Positions 47,409 through 59,600 are shown, counted from the stretch's first letter. The stretch: DNA of 64,000 nt from Cepaea nemoralis (GCA_014155875.1 JACEFZ010005129.1:1-64000); one strand, 5' to 3'. Numbers and translations: made by a program. The notes: generated from the sequence alone by a model not told the origin.

Positions 47409-48150
47409 AATATGTTACCCTCAGTGACGCGTGAAAAATGTAACATGCCTTAAGTGTAGTGTATGAGAACAGTGGAGAGTAGAGATGAGGAGGAGTGTGT
47501 TGTTTTAAATTGATGTTCTATGGGGATATTGGTTGATGTAATTGGGGTTTTCACACAGTCAACTATATTGCATATAAACCAATATTTGAAATGTAAATTG
47601 TTGGCAATATGAAGCCTGATTCTTCGCTTGATCCCAAAGACATTAATAAAGTTTAGATAGTAGGAAAACAGTTTTGAGGTGCATGTTTCTATGGTTATCT
47701 TGTATAATGTTGTGATATACTTTACTTTGTGAATGAATTGTCCAAATGTTGTCAGTCATCTTCATGGTGACTGCTTACTCTACTGTTGTTGTTGGTTACA
47801 GATATTGTGAAAAGTCCTGTATAGATGTTGTCAAGTATCTTTCATAATGTATGACTTGTCTAATCTGTTGGTGTACCCATTCCCTTGTGGATGTGTGTCC
47901 AATTACTGTCAAGATCCTCTCATGTTGATGTCTTGTTCAACCGTTGTAAAGTACAGTGGTTGTTGTTTATGTTCACTACAATGGTCCATTTGTCAATGTG
48001 GTCATTTGTCCAAGTGTCTTGTGTCACTTGGAATGATATTAAAATTGAGATCAACAATGAGGTTGGCGACCAGAGCACAGTCAACAGGATAGATGACAGA
48101 CCTGCTTTCATTTGTTGCTGTGGCTAACTGCCAACATCTCTATGTAACTT
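47409..48150. other. No recognised gene
   Basis: T/G-rich DNA with many TTGTGT and GTTGTTG steps. The frames at 47847-48127 are low-information. Confidence 0.45.
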
Positions 48151-48162
48151 AGAAGAGGAATC

Positions 48163-48560
48163 ATGACAGAAAAAGAGAAAAGAAAAATCACAACAACAGA
48201 AATGAGGTTCCTGAGAAGAATACTCAACGTATCAAGAAGAGATAATATCAGAAATGAAGAAATCAGGACTAAAGTGGGGGTTAAAGCTGCTCTAGATTTT
48301 ATTAGAAAGCAGCAAGTCAAATGGTTTGGCCATGCAAGTAGGCTACCAGTCAACAGTATGCCACAACAAGCAATGATGTACAGACCAGATGGAAACAGAG
48401 GAAGAGGCCGACCACGTAAACGTTGGACAGAGGGAATAACAGAATCCATGGGAATGTCGATATACGAAGCCCATAACCGGGCACTCTCACGAAGTTTATA
48501 CTTCACCTCGACACCGCAAGGTACAAGAGGAACATGATGAGATGAGATGAGATGAGGAAT
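48163..48560 (+). pseudogene. LINE 3' end, (GATGA)n-tailed family
   Basis: An open frame of about 124 codons encodes a LINE C-terminus: TTTEMRFLRRILNVSRRDNI, VKWFGHASRLP, GRGRPRKRWTEGI. It stops at 48535-48537, and the element ends in GATGAGATGAGATGAGATGAG. 5' truncated, no RT catalytic part. Confidence 0.8.
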
Positions 48561-48779
48561 CATCTAATAATAATTCTGTGTTGAACTTACACTTAGGTCT
48601 AATTTCTCACAGTGGGGTTACTTGATGAGGCAAATTCTAAATGGTTTCTCTAGAAGGGTTCTGCGAGAATGATTATATATGCCTCTAGACAAAACTTGCT
48701 GTTACTAACATGCATCTTTTATAAAGAGATATACTTTATAGACCTTCACTCATTGGAGCTTATGTAATTATCTTTAAAC

Positions 48780-48888
48780 CCACAGAAAACCTCACACTCC
48801 TAAAAAATGAGTTCAATGATCTGGACTTCGCTGATGATATTACCCTCCTATTTCACAATCTAAATTAGGTCCCAGATAAACTCTAAAC
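48780..48888 (+). pseudogene. LINE RT relic, left part split by a MITE
   Basis: Reads NDLDFADDITLLFHNLN, RT motif C and beyond, up to CTCTAAAC at 48881-48888. Confidence 0.7.
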
Positions 48889-49378
48889 CAGTGTTTCCCA
48901 ACGTGGGGCCCACGCCCCACAGGGGGGCAATTCGATTGTTAAGGGGGACAATTTGAAAATGGAAGAAATCGGCTGGATATAACAAAAGGGCAGACTTGAG
49001 ATTGAAGTTAACTAAATTGGAACCTGATATAAAATCTCTTTGCAGCAAGCATCAAGCGCAAGGATCTCACTAAATTTAAATAATAAATAATTACTAATAA
49101 TTAAAATAATATAGAAAAATCTTTCATTAAAATTATTTTGTACTTGAATTTCAGTTCTCCATTATATGTTTTGAAAATTTACTTACTGTGTTTGCTCAAT
49201 AATTTGCTCGTGATTTCCTCCTAAAACCTATCATTCAAGTTCCTTTAGTGAACATTTCAATTTTTGAATATTAAAAATAATGTATATGTTAGTGGGGGGG
49301 GGGGGGGGGGGGGGGGGGAAATAAGAATTTTAGAAAGGCTTAGGTGGGGCATAGCACAAAAAAGGTTGGGAAACACTG
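48889..49378. mobile_element. Non-autonomous hAT element (MITE), 490 bp
   Basis: Terminal inverted repeats CAGTGTTTCCCAAC (left) and GTTGGGAAACACTG (right) are flanked by a perfect 8-bp target duplication CTCTAAAC (48881-48888 and 49379-49386), the hAT signature. Internal sequence is AT-rich, non-coding and includes a 25-base G run. Confidence 0.93.
49294..49318 (+). repeat. Poly-G run (25 bases)
   Basis: Uninterrupted G homopolymer inside the MITE; its length may be an assembly estimate. Confidence 0.9.
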
Positions 49379-49580
49379 CTCTAAACACATTAGATGGGAG
49401 TGACAAACTTTCAGTTTATAAATGAATAGGAGAAAAACAACGATAGCGTAATAAACCAAACACTCGATAATCCCGTCTTCCTCAATGAAACCTTACTTGA
49501 AATTGCGAATTCTAGACTATTTAGGTAGCAATGTAGACAAAGATGGTTGAACAGGCAAATATTTCACATTAAGATGTTAT
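49379..49580 (+). pseudogene. LINE RT relic, right part split by a MITE
   Basis: Continues the LINE after the MITE, with broken frames reading FLNETLLEIAN and YLGSNVDKDG, typical of the region after motif C. Confidence 0.65.
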
Positions 49581-50111
49581 ATTAGATTTTAATGCGAAGA
49601 GAAACTTGTATAGGAACGTAGCATTTGTTGAAATCAAAATGCATTAAAGTTCACCATATTACATTTAAATAAAAACGATACGCATGACACTGGGTCCTAA
49701 TGTCGAGTTTGCCGTAGGCCGATATTGTGCACGTTTTACATCATTTAGACATATCCTAGAAGGTGAGAGGAGTGTATGTTCCCAATATCACAACTGCATC
49801 CTTTACTTCCCAAGTGATATAACGACACCCGTTTTAGTTTGCGTCGACAAGAAGACGAAATCAATTTAACAAAGCCACCTTCATGAGAATTCGATTATAT
49901 GGCCAGAACACCGGCAGTCAAACAGGTTTGTTGTAGCGCTGTCGCAACTGTGTATGTTTAATAGTATATAGATGATAAAATTGTCAAGCTGCAACTCTGG
50001 AAATTAATTTGCATGATACATTGTTTGTGTATGTTGGTTTGCTGCATATCTGTTAGAGGGCGCAGTAGTCTACCCCCGCAGGATTCGGATGTTCATTATT
50101 CCTGGGAAAGT
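49581..50111. other. No recognised gene
   Basis: AT-rich, no convincing frame. Confidence 0.5.
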
Positions 50112-50152
50112 TTAAGTTCTGTAGTGTGCCATTGATTTCTGAATGACCGGCC
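50112..50152 (-). repeat. SINE central-block fragment
   Basis: CTGTAGTGTGCCATTGATTTCTGAATGACCGGCC matches the conserved middle of the SINE family (CAGTAGTTTGCCATTGCTTTCTGAGCGACCGGC) with several changes. Confidence 0.6.
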
Positions 50153-50261
50153 TCCATACCATTTCATAGAAAAGCAACGCAAGGAGGTATGACTCCTCAT
50201 CGCCAGCAGCTTCATATGTCACTACACAGTTGTGTAGTGCCAAATTATGACGTATTAAGAT

Positions 50262-50518
50262 ATGTGTGAGACGGGGATGTGTAATGTCTCCAGATTTGTT
50301 TCCATGTACAATGCAATTATTTTCATAAATGTAGAAGATATGAAAGGGCTCATCGTTGGAGGAATAAACATCATTAACATTAGATATGCAGATGATACAG
50401 TCTTGATTGCAGACAATGATCAGGACCTGCAAAATTTAGTAGATGCGGTTGTTACACAACTAAGGTTAGAACTGAATATTAAGAAGACACATATTCTGGT
50501 CGTCACTGGGAAGAAGGA
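50262..50518 (+). pseudogene. LINE ((GGAT)n-tailed family), left part of second split copy
   Basis: Open frame with IRYADDTVLIADNDQDLQNL (RT motif C) and LNIKKTHILVVTGKK, interrupted at GAAGAAGGA (50510-50518) by a minus-strand LINE. Confidence 0.85.
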
Positions 50519-51746
50519 GTTGAGTTGAGTTGAGTCAAGAACCAACATCATTGCACTCAGGACATTCCCATGCGTGCTCAGTCCCCTCGTTCAACAGCCA
50601 GCGAAGAGTCATACTACTAATCATTCCCACCGCTATCTGATTAAAAGTTCTCCTGGTCTTCCCTCTCAGTTTTGAGGTTCTTCCAGAACCCTGCCGATCC
50701 CCCGCAATCTCATTCTTTCCACATATGGGTTCTCAATGTGTTCCTCCGCCTTCTCCACCTGGTCCCACAAGCGCACAACCACCTCCTCCTTGTCCATAGG
50801 CAAGATACCACCAAGAGGTGCATTCCCTGCCAGCCTATCAGCCTGTTCGTTCCCCCGTACACTCGCATGGCCAGGGCAAAATATCCATACAATTATCACA
50901 ATCTGTGACCTCTGAAGCGACGAGAGCCATTCCACACGAAACATTCCTTTCTCCGCCTTGCTGAGCATACTCTTTGAATCCGTAATGAACACAACGTGCG
51001 TTGCAGTAGTCTCCTCTAGCCACCTGGATGCCGCTGTTACTGCCTCCACCTCCATTCTCATGCTGGAGGTCGTAGTCGCATACGCCAGACTCTCATTTTT
51101 CATGACTCATCCATTAACCTTTGCAATAAAACCCCAACCACTACGTCTGTTTCTCACCACTGACCCATCAGTGTAGATGACTATGTCGCCTTGATGTGTG
51201 TTACTCTGGATCAGCAGTTGCACTTCAAACTCAGTGCGGCCCGCTGCCCATTCTCTGCACTCACGACCCAGTGTTATTATTACTTTGTGCCAGTCCGTCA
51301 TGTCACCCGGAACTTCAACCCACTCTCTTCCACGATTGATGGTCTCTAGATCACACACCTGACTTATAGAAAGTTCTGCCTGTGCCATCCAGGACCTGCC
51401 TCGTCTTAGTCTATGACCCTTTACCATATCCATTGCTTCATGCAGCGGGTGATCCCTGTCTGCGGCAACTCTCAGGTACCATTTGGCCTGAAGGACCCTA
51501 TGTCTATCCGTCATTGTAGGTAGCGCCAGGATATGCCTCATGCAGACAATTGGTGTGTCCTGTGTGCACCCCAGTATTAACCACATGGCAGCATTATGTA
51601 TGCGCTCCAACCTTTCAAGCTGGCTTTTTGATACTGTCAGCAGCCCCAAACCATACTCAATGACAGAAATTATTAACTGCTGAAAAAGCTTGTACAGCAT
51701 CCTCTGATCTACCCCAAATGCCATAGCCCTCAATGCATTAAGTTGA
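50519..51746 (-). mobile_element. I-like LINE, 5' truncated, inserted in another LINE
   Basis: 1.23 kb with a 9-bp target duplication GAAGAAGGA (50510-50518 and 51747-51755). The minus strand carries the RT thumb, a connection region and RNase H, then a 147-bp 3' UTR ending in (CTCAA)n. The 3' UTR recurs at 62652-62760. Confidence 0.9.
50666..51746 (-). pseudogene. I-like LINE RT C-terminus and RNase H
   Basis: One frame runs through the whole segment with a single premature TGA at 51107-51109. Before it are LERLERIHNAAMWLILGCTQD (RT thumb region) and RRGRSWMAQAELSISQVCDL. RNase H keeps all four acids: YTDGSVVRNR, RMEVEAV, FITDSKS and NEQADRLAG, together with PGHASV. It reads to a stop at 50666. 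The RT catalytic core is lost by 5' truncation. Compared with the copy at 20.7-23.9 kb, this active site is undamaged. Confidence 0.87.
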
Positions 51747-52400
51747 GAAGAAGGAAATACCACAATGTGATATATGAGTAAAGGGGCATATTCTTAAGCA
51801 AGCGAATCGATACAGTCATCTCGGTACAGTCATAATATCTGATGGGAGATGAATTGAAGAGATTAGAACAAGAATCGCCATGGCGAAAGTAGCCTTTAGC
51901 AAGATGAAAAACATTCTGACCAATAAAAAGATGTCAATTGAAACGAGAAAAAGAGTGTTGAGGGGATACATAGAGCCTGTTCTTTTGTATGGAAGTGAAA
52001 CTTGGACAATGAGCAGTCAAGCTGAAAAGCATCTGATGGCTGCAGAAATGTGGTTTCTGAGGAAAATGCAAAAAATACCATGGACAGACAGAAAAACCAA
52101 TGACCAAGTACTACAGGAGACAAATGAACATCGTAAACTGATTTGAGAAATTAGACGCAAACAGTCACAATTTTTCTGACATGTTATGAGAAGAAATGGA
52201 TTGGAGAACTTGGTGACAACTGGCAAGATCGAAGAGAACAGACCAAGAGGAAGACCGAGAGGAAAATACCTGGATGGCTTGGCCACATGGCATGGACGAG
52301 ACAGGAACACTGAGCTGATCCACGACACTGGTGATCGAGTGAAATGGCGAGTCATGACCGCCCACGCTTTCCGGCATGGCACATGATTGACTGAGATTAC
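51747..52400 (+). pseudogene. LINE ((GGAT)n-tailed family), right part of second split copy
   Basis: Resumes after the I-like LINE with EIPQCDI-type reading, SHLGTVI, then RTRIAMAKVAFSKMKNILT and NKKMSIETRKRVLRGYIEP, continuous here. This is the empty-site counterpart of the LTR insertion (single CTGAC at 51917-51921). LLYGSETWTMSSQAEKHLMA and GRPRGKYLDGLATWHG follow. A TGA at about 52144 breaks the frame. The tail GATTGACTGA is a decayed (GATT)n. Confidence 0.87.
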
Positions 52401-54850
52401 ATCCTGATTAGCAGAAGCTTTCGAAATGCGTTAACAGTCGTAAGAGTTCCCAGTGCAGACTGTTACAGTGATCACAGATTAATTATAGTCACATTGAGGG
52501 TAAAGTTAAAGAAAGTCAAGTATGCAACACAAAACACTAAATATGATTTGTGGAAATTCGAATTGAAAACTGACAAAGAAATGCAAGATAATTTTAACAT
52601 AGAAGTACAGAACAAATTTGATATATTGTCTGATCTAGAGATATTCAAGATGTGGATGATCAATGAGAGATTTTGAAGAATTCATTCAGTATGTCTGCAG
52701 AAAAAAAATTATTCCAAATTTGAAGAAAATGGGTGGTAAGACATAGATGACTGAGGAAATATTACAAGTAATGGAAACACGAAGACAGAAGCAAAATATT
52801 CCTACCAAATATGAAGAAATTCACATAAAAATCAGAACATTATGAAAGGCGACAAAAGAAGCAAGACTCGAGAAAAATTGCATAGACATTGAAAAACAAC
52901 ACAAAAGTAAAAATTCCAAACTAATGCAAAAAAAAAAGAATTCAGGAGCTTACTAATTAAAGAACACGTACATCACCAGGCTGCCTAGTGATAAAAGATA
53001 GCAAAATAATATTAGAAAAAGATCAGATGTTACATGTATGGACAGGTTATGTTAAAATATTTGATAATTATAACAGAGAAGAACAGTCATTACTGTCACT
53101 GTCATTTACTGCCAATATAGTATCTTGCGGTGTATGGCAGAGGGGTCTTTGAACCTGAGGAATAAAGGCCGCCTGGCTAGTGCAGTCGCCGCGAACTGTG
53201 CAGGTTAGGACAGAAAAAAATCCCACACCTTACCGAGGGATCGAACAGGGTCTCCCGAATGAGAGTCCGGCGTTTTAGCCACTCGGTCAGCCGCTCCACT
53301 AGAAGAGGAGGACAAGAAGAATACATGCGAGAAGAACAGTATGATATCCAAAATAATAATGAAGGACCATCCATTTTGAAGATGCAGGTTCAGAATGCTC
53401 TTAACCATATGAGCAATGGCAAGACCCCTGTTTCAGACAGCATCACAACAGAAATGATTAATGTTTTAGAAGAATATGGGATAGATAAAGTTACCAGACT
53501 GCTGAATACACTATATGATACAGGAGATATACCTCATTAATAATGTAATAATGTATTTATTGCAATCCCAAATAAATCAGGAGCCTTGGAAGGTGATAAA
53601 CATCGAACAATTAGTATAATGAGTCACATTACGACGATTTTGCTAAGAATTGTCATGCAAAGAGTTAGGAAGAAAATACAACCTGAAATATGAGAAGAAC
53701 AATGTGGGTACGCAGAAGGCAAGGGTACAGTAAATGATGTGTATATACTGAGAACAGTAACTGAATGTTTTATAAAAGTAAAAAAAAAGATCTACACCAT
53801 TGCAATTTTGACTTTACACAGACTTTAGATAAATTGAGACATGTCGACATGATAAGGATGCTTGCAGATCTACAAATTCATGGAAATGACATTGAACTTG
53901 TAAAAAACATATATAGGAAACACAAATAAGAATTGAAAATGAAATAGCTCAATATCAGCCCATTAAGAAAGGTGTGGTGTCTCCAGATCTTTTTTTCCAT
54001 GTACAGTGAAAATAGTTTCAGAAATATAGAAGATATGGACGGAATCAACATTGAGGGACAATACATAAATAATATTAGATATGCAGATGATACAGTCTTG
54101 ATTGCAGACAATGAACAGGACCTGCAGAATTTAGTAGATGCGGTTGTTGCATACAGCGAACAACTAGGGTTGAACTGAATATTAAGAAGACACATATTAT
54201 GGTCGTCCTTGGGAAGAAGTAAATACCACGATGTAATATGCAAGTAAATAGGCATATTCTTAAACAAGTGAATCTGTACAGTTATATCGGCACAGTCATA
54301 ACATCTGATGGGAGATGCATTGAAGAGATTAGAACAAGAATTGCCATTGCAAATATAGCGTTTTGCAAAATGAAAAACATACTGACCTATTAGAAAGATA
54401 TCAATTGAAACGAGAAAAAAGAGAGTTGAAGTGCTGCATAGAACCTGTACTTTTGTATGAATGTGAAGCGTGGACAATGAGCAGACAAGCTGAAAAACAT
54501 ATGATGGCTGTGGAAATGTGGTTTCTGAGGAAAAAGCAAAGAATACCTTGGACAAACATAAAATCCAATGCATAAGTCCTTCAAGAAACACATAAAGATC
54601 GTAAAATGATCAGAGATAATAGACGTAGCTTTTAACATATTGTGGGCATGGTATGAGAAGAAATGCATTGGAGAACTTGGTGACAACTTGCAAGATCGAA
54701 GCGAAGAGACCAAGTGGAAAACAGAGAAGTAAATGCCTGGATGGCTTGGTCACGTAGTATGAACACGGAGCTGATCCACGACTCTGGTTATCGTTTGAGA
54801 TGCAAAGCATGGTTGCCTATGCATATCGACATGGCACATGATGGATGGAT
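52400..54850 (+). pseudogene. Long relic of the (GGAT)n-tailed LINE family
   Basis: The most complete copy of this family, riddled with stops. From left to right: the endonuclease C-terminus (SADCYSDHRLIIVTL at 52460-52495), a linker, a tRNA-like insertion (53145-53310), the RT entrance (ALNHMSNGKTPVSDSITTEM from 53394), a fingers block (GDKHRTISIMSHITTILLRI), a decayed motif A and motif B, motif C (IRYADDTVLIADNEQDLQNL from 54075), the thumb (YIGTVITSDGRC), ECEAWTMSRQAEKH and a GGATGGATGGAT tail near 54840. It shows what the truncated copies have lost. Confidence 0.8.
53145..53310 (-). repeat. tRNA-derived SINE fragment, second family
   Basis: The minus strand reads a tRNA-like head with box A TGACCGAGTGGCTAA and box B TGTTCGATCCC, then a short non-tRNA body (GTGCAGTTCGCGGCGACTGC-like on the plus strand). 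It interrupts the LINE relic. It is unlike the more frequent SINE. Confidence 0.65.
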
Positions 54851-55164
54851 GGATCCTCTTAATCATATGGAAATTGACAAGATATCGAATTCAGATTATG
54901 AGCATTGCCTTAGCAGAAAATGGAATAGACTTGGCCTCTGAATACACAATACAATACTGGATAAATATACCACCTAACAAAGGTACGACTATGTTGTTTG
55001 TAAACTCAAAGCAGTCAGGAGCATTTAGAGTATATGGTGCTAGCTCCACTTTTAGTCACACGGACAATCTACTGATGATGTCATTAAAATCGGTTTTTAC
55101 GGTTTTTACTTCCCAAATTTATTTTAAGAAGGTTAGATCTGAGAGAACAGGTTATTTTTAAAAA
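54851..55164. other. No recognised gene
   Basis: AT-rich with one 107-codon frame crossing it; no domain seen. Confidence 0.5.
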
Positions 55165-55262
55165 AAAATCATCCTCGCCTCGAAGGGGATTCGAACACAC
55201 AATGAACGGATCGGCTGGCATGCGTTCTAGCCACTGCGCTATCGTGGCATCCGGCGCATAAG
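55165..55262 (-). repeat. tRNA-like SINE head, third family
   Basis: The minus strand reads GCCACGATAGCGCAGTGGCT (perfect box A TAGCGCAGTGG), then TGTGTTCGAATCCCC (perfect box B). The T-rich flank ATTTTTTTTTA follows. Cloverleaf pairing looks imperfect, so a SINE or tRNA pseudogene is more likely than a working tRNA. Confidence 0.6.
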
Positions 55263-55559
55263 AAGAGTTATAATTACGTCGGTATATTGCTTTTGTATGT
55301 GTATGACACACCAGATAGTCATTCTACACAAACTAACTACTGTAACCCACGTGAACTTTAACGTGTAATTTTAAAATGCCACGATATTGCATTGTTGTAA
55401 TACTCAGGGTGGGCATTTCCAGTGATTGATCCACAAGATAAACACGATTATATGCCTGATGTCAAGCAAGCCTGTGTGTGGGGAGATGTAGGATGGGAGA
55501 GGTGGGGGTGGTTACGGTGTATTGAAATACATGATATGCATATGTTGACGGTTGACGGT
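55263..55559. other. No recognised gene
   Basis: Unassigned; ends at the LINE fragment that begins with GGGGAAAAAGCAAAGAATACC. Confidence 0.5.
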
Positions 55560-55915
55560 GATTTCTGGGGAAAAAGCAAAGAATACCATGGACAGACAGA
55601 AAAACCAATGACCAAGTACTACAGGAGACAAATGACAATCGTAAATTGATTAGAGAAATTAGACGTAGACAGTCAAAATTTTGTGGACATCTTATGAGAA
55701 GAAATGGATTGGAGAACTTAGTGACAACTGGCAAGATCGAAGGGAACAGACCAAGATGAAGACCGAGTGGAAAATACCAGGATGGCTTGGCCACATGGCA
55801 TGGACGAGACAGGAACATTTAGCTGATCCACGACTCTGGCGATGGAGTGAAATGGCGAGTCATAACCGCCCACGCTTTCCGGCATGGCACATGATTGATT
55901 GATTGATTGATATGT
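55560..55915 (+). pseudogene. LINE ((GGAT)n-tailed family), 3' fragment
   Basis: Matches the last 340 bp of the family (KKQRIPWTDRKTND-type region through DRVKWRVMTAHAFRHGT) with stops, ending in GATTGATTGATTGAT. Confidence 0.82.
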
Positions 55916-55967
55916 TGACAGTGTGTGATATCCTTATGAACATGTTTACTAAAATCATGTTTACATC

Positions 55968-58060
55968 TTCTTCTTCTTCTTCAGCGTTCCGAGCCATTTA
56001 TGTTCTTTGTTGCAGATACAATATGTCCCCATTCGTCTCTCTGGTTGACCTTATCTTGCCAGTCGTTGATTCCAAGTGCTTGTAGGTCTGTATATATATT
56101 ATCTCTCCACCGTCTTCTTGGTCTACCTGGGGGTCTACGGTCATTTATTTCCTGAGTGTAATCGAGTTTTGTTTCCCTATTATCTTCCATTCTTTCTATA
56201 TGCCCCACCCATTGTAGTCTATTAGCCTTCATGATACCAGTGATTAGCGGAGACTTAAACAGATCATAAATGTCTCTGTTACTTCTTCTTTTCCACTCTC
56301 CACTTTGTGTATCCCTAATGGGTCCAAAGATGCGTCTTACAACTATGTTTCAAAGGTTTGTAATAAGGCTTCGTCTCCTTTCGTTGTAATCCAGTTTTCA
56401 GAGCCATACAGCACAACTGGTCTGATCAGTGTTTTGTATATTGTGATTTTGGTGTTACGAGATAACGCATTTGATTTTAGTAGATGTTGTAGTGCATAGT
56501 ATATCTTATTTCCAGAATTGATTCTAGTTTGTATTTCTTCCCTTATGACGTTGGAGCAGTTGAAGATTGTACCCAGGTATTTGTATGTTTCCGTTCTTTT
56601 AATAGTCATATAATCTATTGGTATGTGGCCAGAGTTTTTAGCCATTCCCTCTCTTGAAATTAGCATATATTCTGTCTTATCTTGGTTGATAACCAGCCCC
56701 ATCTGTTGGGCTTTTTCCTTTAAGTGAGTCAATATTTCCAATGTCTTTTGTTCATTTTACCCTATAATATCTATATCATCTGCATAACCAAGCAGCTTGG
56801 ATGTTCCTCCAATATCAGTCCTCCTTTACCTTCCTTACAACTTTCTCTAGAGCCAGATTGAAGAGTAGCGGCGATAGTGCATCACCCTGTTTCAAGCCAG
56901 ATGTTATTTGGAAAGGGTCTAATTTCCTGCCTTTATATGTTACTATATTATAAGTATCTTCCATGCATAGTCTGGTCATGTTGATTAACTTCCTTGGTAT
57001 TCCAAATTCCTCCATAGCATTCCATAGACTATTCCTATGGACACTATCATAAGCCTTTTTAAAATCCACAAAAATGTTATGGAGATCTCTTTTATATTCC
57101 CAATTTTTCTCGGCTATTTGTCGTAAGATAAATATCGGATCTATTGTTGATCTGTTTGTCTAAAACCCGCCTGGTAGTCACCTAATATGTATTCTGAATA
57201 TGGTTTTAGTCTATTTAGTAATACGGCGGATAGTATCTTATAGCGTGTGAACAGTAGTGATATTCCTCTATAATTTTCACATTGGAACTTGTCTCCTTTC
57301 TTAAAGATAGGTATCAATAATGACTCTTTCCAGTCATGGGGTAATTCTTCTTATTATTATTAGTTCATATAGCTTTAGATGTAATGCATGGCCACCTGCC
57401 TTTATAAATTCAGCAGCAATTCCATCAGTCTCAGTTGCCTTATTGATTTTAAGTCGTGTGATTACATATAGGATTTCTTCAAATGTAGGTTCTTCAATTT
57501 GTGGTTCACATGTTAGAACCTCTTCCTGTGGGAAAGTGTTACTTGGAGCTTCACAATTTAGTAATTCAACAACATATTCTTTCCATGTGTTGCACATTTC
57601 CTCACTGGTATTTATCATGTTCCCATTTTTGTCTTTTACACCATATGTGTTTTGTTGGTGCCCTCGTTTCATTGACTTCAGTTCTTTAAAAAAACTTTCT
57701 GGATTCATTTTTCTGGTGATTAGTTTCCATATCTTTGATTATATTACTCATATATTCTCGCTTCTGCTGCCGGACTATTTTTGTAGCCTCTTTACATTCA
57801 TTTCTATAATGCTCTTCCTTTTGGATGTTGTTGATGTCATTTAACCATAAATGTCTGGCATTCTTTTTCCTAATGACTGTTTCTTCACATTTGTGATTGA
57901 ACCATCTGTTCTTTCTATGCGTGGTTAACACACCGATACATTCTTCTGCGGTAGATTGAATTGTATTTGTGATGTTCAACCAAGGTTGGTCAACTCTTTC
58001 CTCCAAAGGGTTTTGCAGAGTTTCAATTTTACATTTATTTGCAACAATAAAACAAAACAT
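55968..58060 (-). pseudogene. LINE relic, (GAA)n-tailed family
   Basis: Minus-strand ORF2 remnant in about six frame blocks. From its 5' side: a linker (RKNRWFNHKCEETVIRKKNA at about 57900), KSMKRGHQQNTYGVKDKNGN, RT entrance (LKINKATETDGIAAEFIKAG at about 57420), fingers (KGDKFQCENYRGISLL at about 57290-57240), motif A (DFKKAYDSVHRNSLW from 57067), motif B (SGLKQGDALSPLLFNLAL), motif C (YADDIDIIG at about 56785-56758), thumb (YKYLGTIFN), and the C-terminus shared with 18905-19363 (MKANRLQWVGHIERMEDNRE). The 3' end is a GAAGAAGAAGAAG tail (55968-55981). The endonuclease is missing. Confidence 0.85.
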
Positions 58061-59251
58061 AGTTTACTAGGGTGTGGGGTTGTTTATAAGTTCAAAACGC
58101 CCGCATTTGACACATGCCCACTTCATTATATTTATTGTCTAAACAGCAACAAATAATGGCAGAATGCTCTTTATTCATGCGGTAGCGGCTAAGACGCCTA
58201 GACTTCTCGGACAAAGACGAACAACTCGGAGGTGTTTGTTTACTTGCAGCGCACATGTCACTGGAATCGCCATGTTTTATTCGAAGCAAGCAGGTTAAAT
58301 AAGGCACTTCCAAGTCTAAATTACACAATTTGCAAACCTCCCCACAAAATAAATATTTATAACATGTGTGATGCTGGTTTATACACAGAAGGATCCCCAA
58401 TTGCGCTGCATAATGAGTGTAAATTGGGAAGATTATACATGTATGACTACATCACATATGAAAATATGCATGTGCAATGAAGGCGAGAATTAACCAACAT
58501 CAGACTAGTGCTAGAAAAAATGTGAAGAATGTGAAGTATCTGCCTGCCAACCACATGGTTAAATTCCAACCCCTAAGGTTTGTTTTTTTGAAAATAATTG
58601 TCATAATACTCCCTCTTTCCTTTTAACAAGACTTACATTCTGTACCAGGAACATGACCTGGCAAATAATGGCCCAGTATGATACTGTATAAATTACCCAT
58701 TGTCTGTTTAGAGATATGTAGACACTTAGGGCTAGTGCCATATGCTCAATATTCAAAGCATTACTTTTACTTATCATTACTCGATACGCTCTATAACGTG
58801 GTTTTATTTATAACTTGTGAAAAATTACGTTGACCTGTAGCATTCAATATTGAAATTATTCAAAACGCCTTCTTATGTTCATATGTATTCTTTAGGTGTA
58901 CACTATATTTGCAGTAGCTTTAACACTACTCTTGTGTTCATCTACTTGCCAAGACAGTCGCCGTGCAGTTCCTAGACTGGCATTTATTTAACATATCACA
59001 AGACTTACAAGAGTTCTAATAGACCACTCACGGTAGGTGATACCGATGTCCTGACTCCTCGGCAACCCGCTCATTTAGAAGTGGACATAGAAAAGTCTGG
59101 TGTGCAAGGAGTCGAATTCGAATTAGGCTGATTGTTACATTAGATCTGGGCTTCATTTGTTCTGACAAATTGTTGCCCCTTTATAAAATTGTACAAAGTC
59201 TACATAATCACTACACGTTAACATTGTCGAATGGATAAAATCTCTCTCGCG

Positions 59252-59253
<2 letters not shown>
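58061..59253. other. No recognised gene
   Basis: A Cys-rich minus-strand frame (58092-58400, with CKLCNLDLEVPYLTC) has no family I recognise. The rest is AT-rich and non-coding. Confidence 0.4.
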
Positions 59254-59346
<93 letters not shown>

Positions 59347-59410
59347 TCCCTCTCCCTCTCTCTCTCTCTCCCTCCCTCTCTCCCTCCCTCTCTCTCTCTC
59401 TCTCTCTCTC
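59254..59410 (+). repeat. (CT)n microsatellite
   Basis: CT run with CCCT interruptions near 59340-59390. Confidence 0.98.
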
Positions 59411-59600
59411 AAATTTATGATGCGTTTATTGTCATGTATCCGGTTCAACGTTTCAAACCAACATAAAGTAGCACGTATACGTTGATTATTTTTCATACAG
59501 AAAGTAATGACACACTATTGAACGTAAACCATGCCACATTTGAAGTGTGCAAAATATGATGCTTCTATCTTTATTATTAATTCAGGAAAACGATGTGATG

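Noticed and set aside
55165..55262. A functional tRNA gene
   Set aside because: Box A and box B are good, but acceptor and anticodon stems look imperfect and related decayed copies exist, so a SINE or pseudogene fits better.
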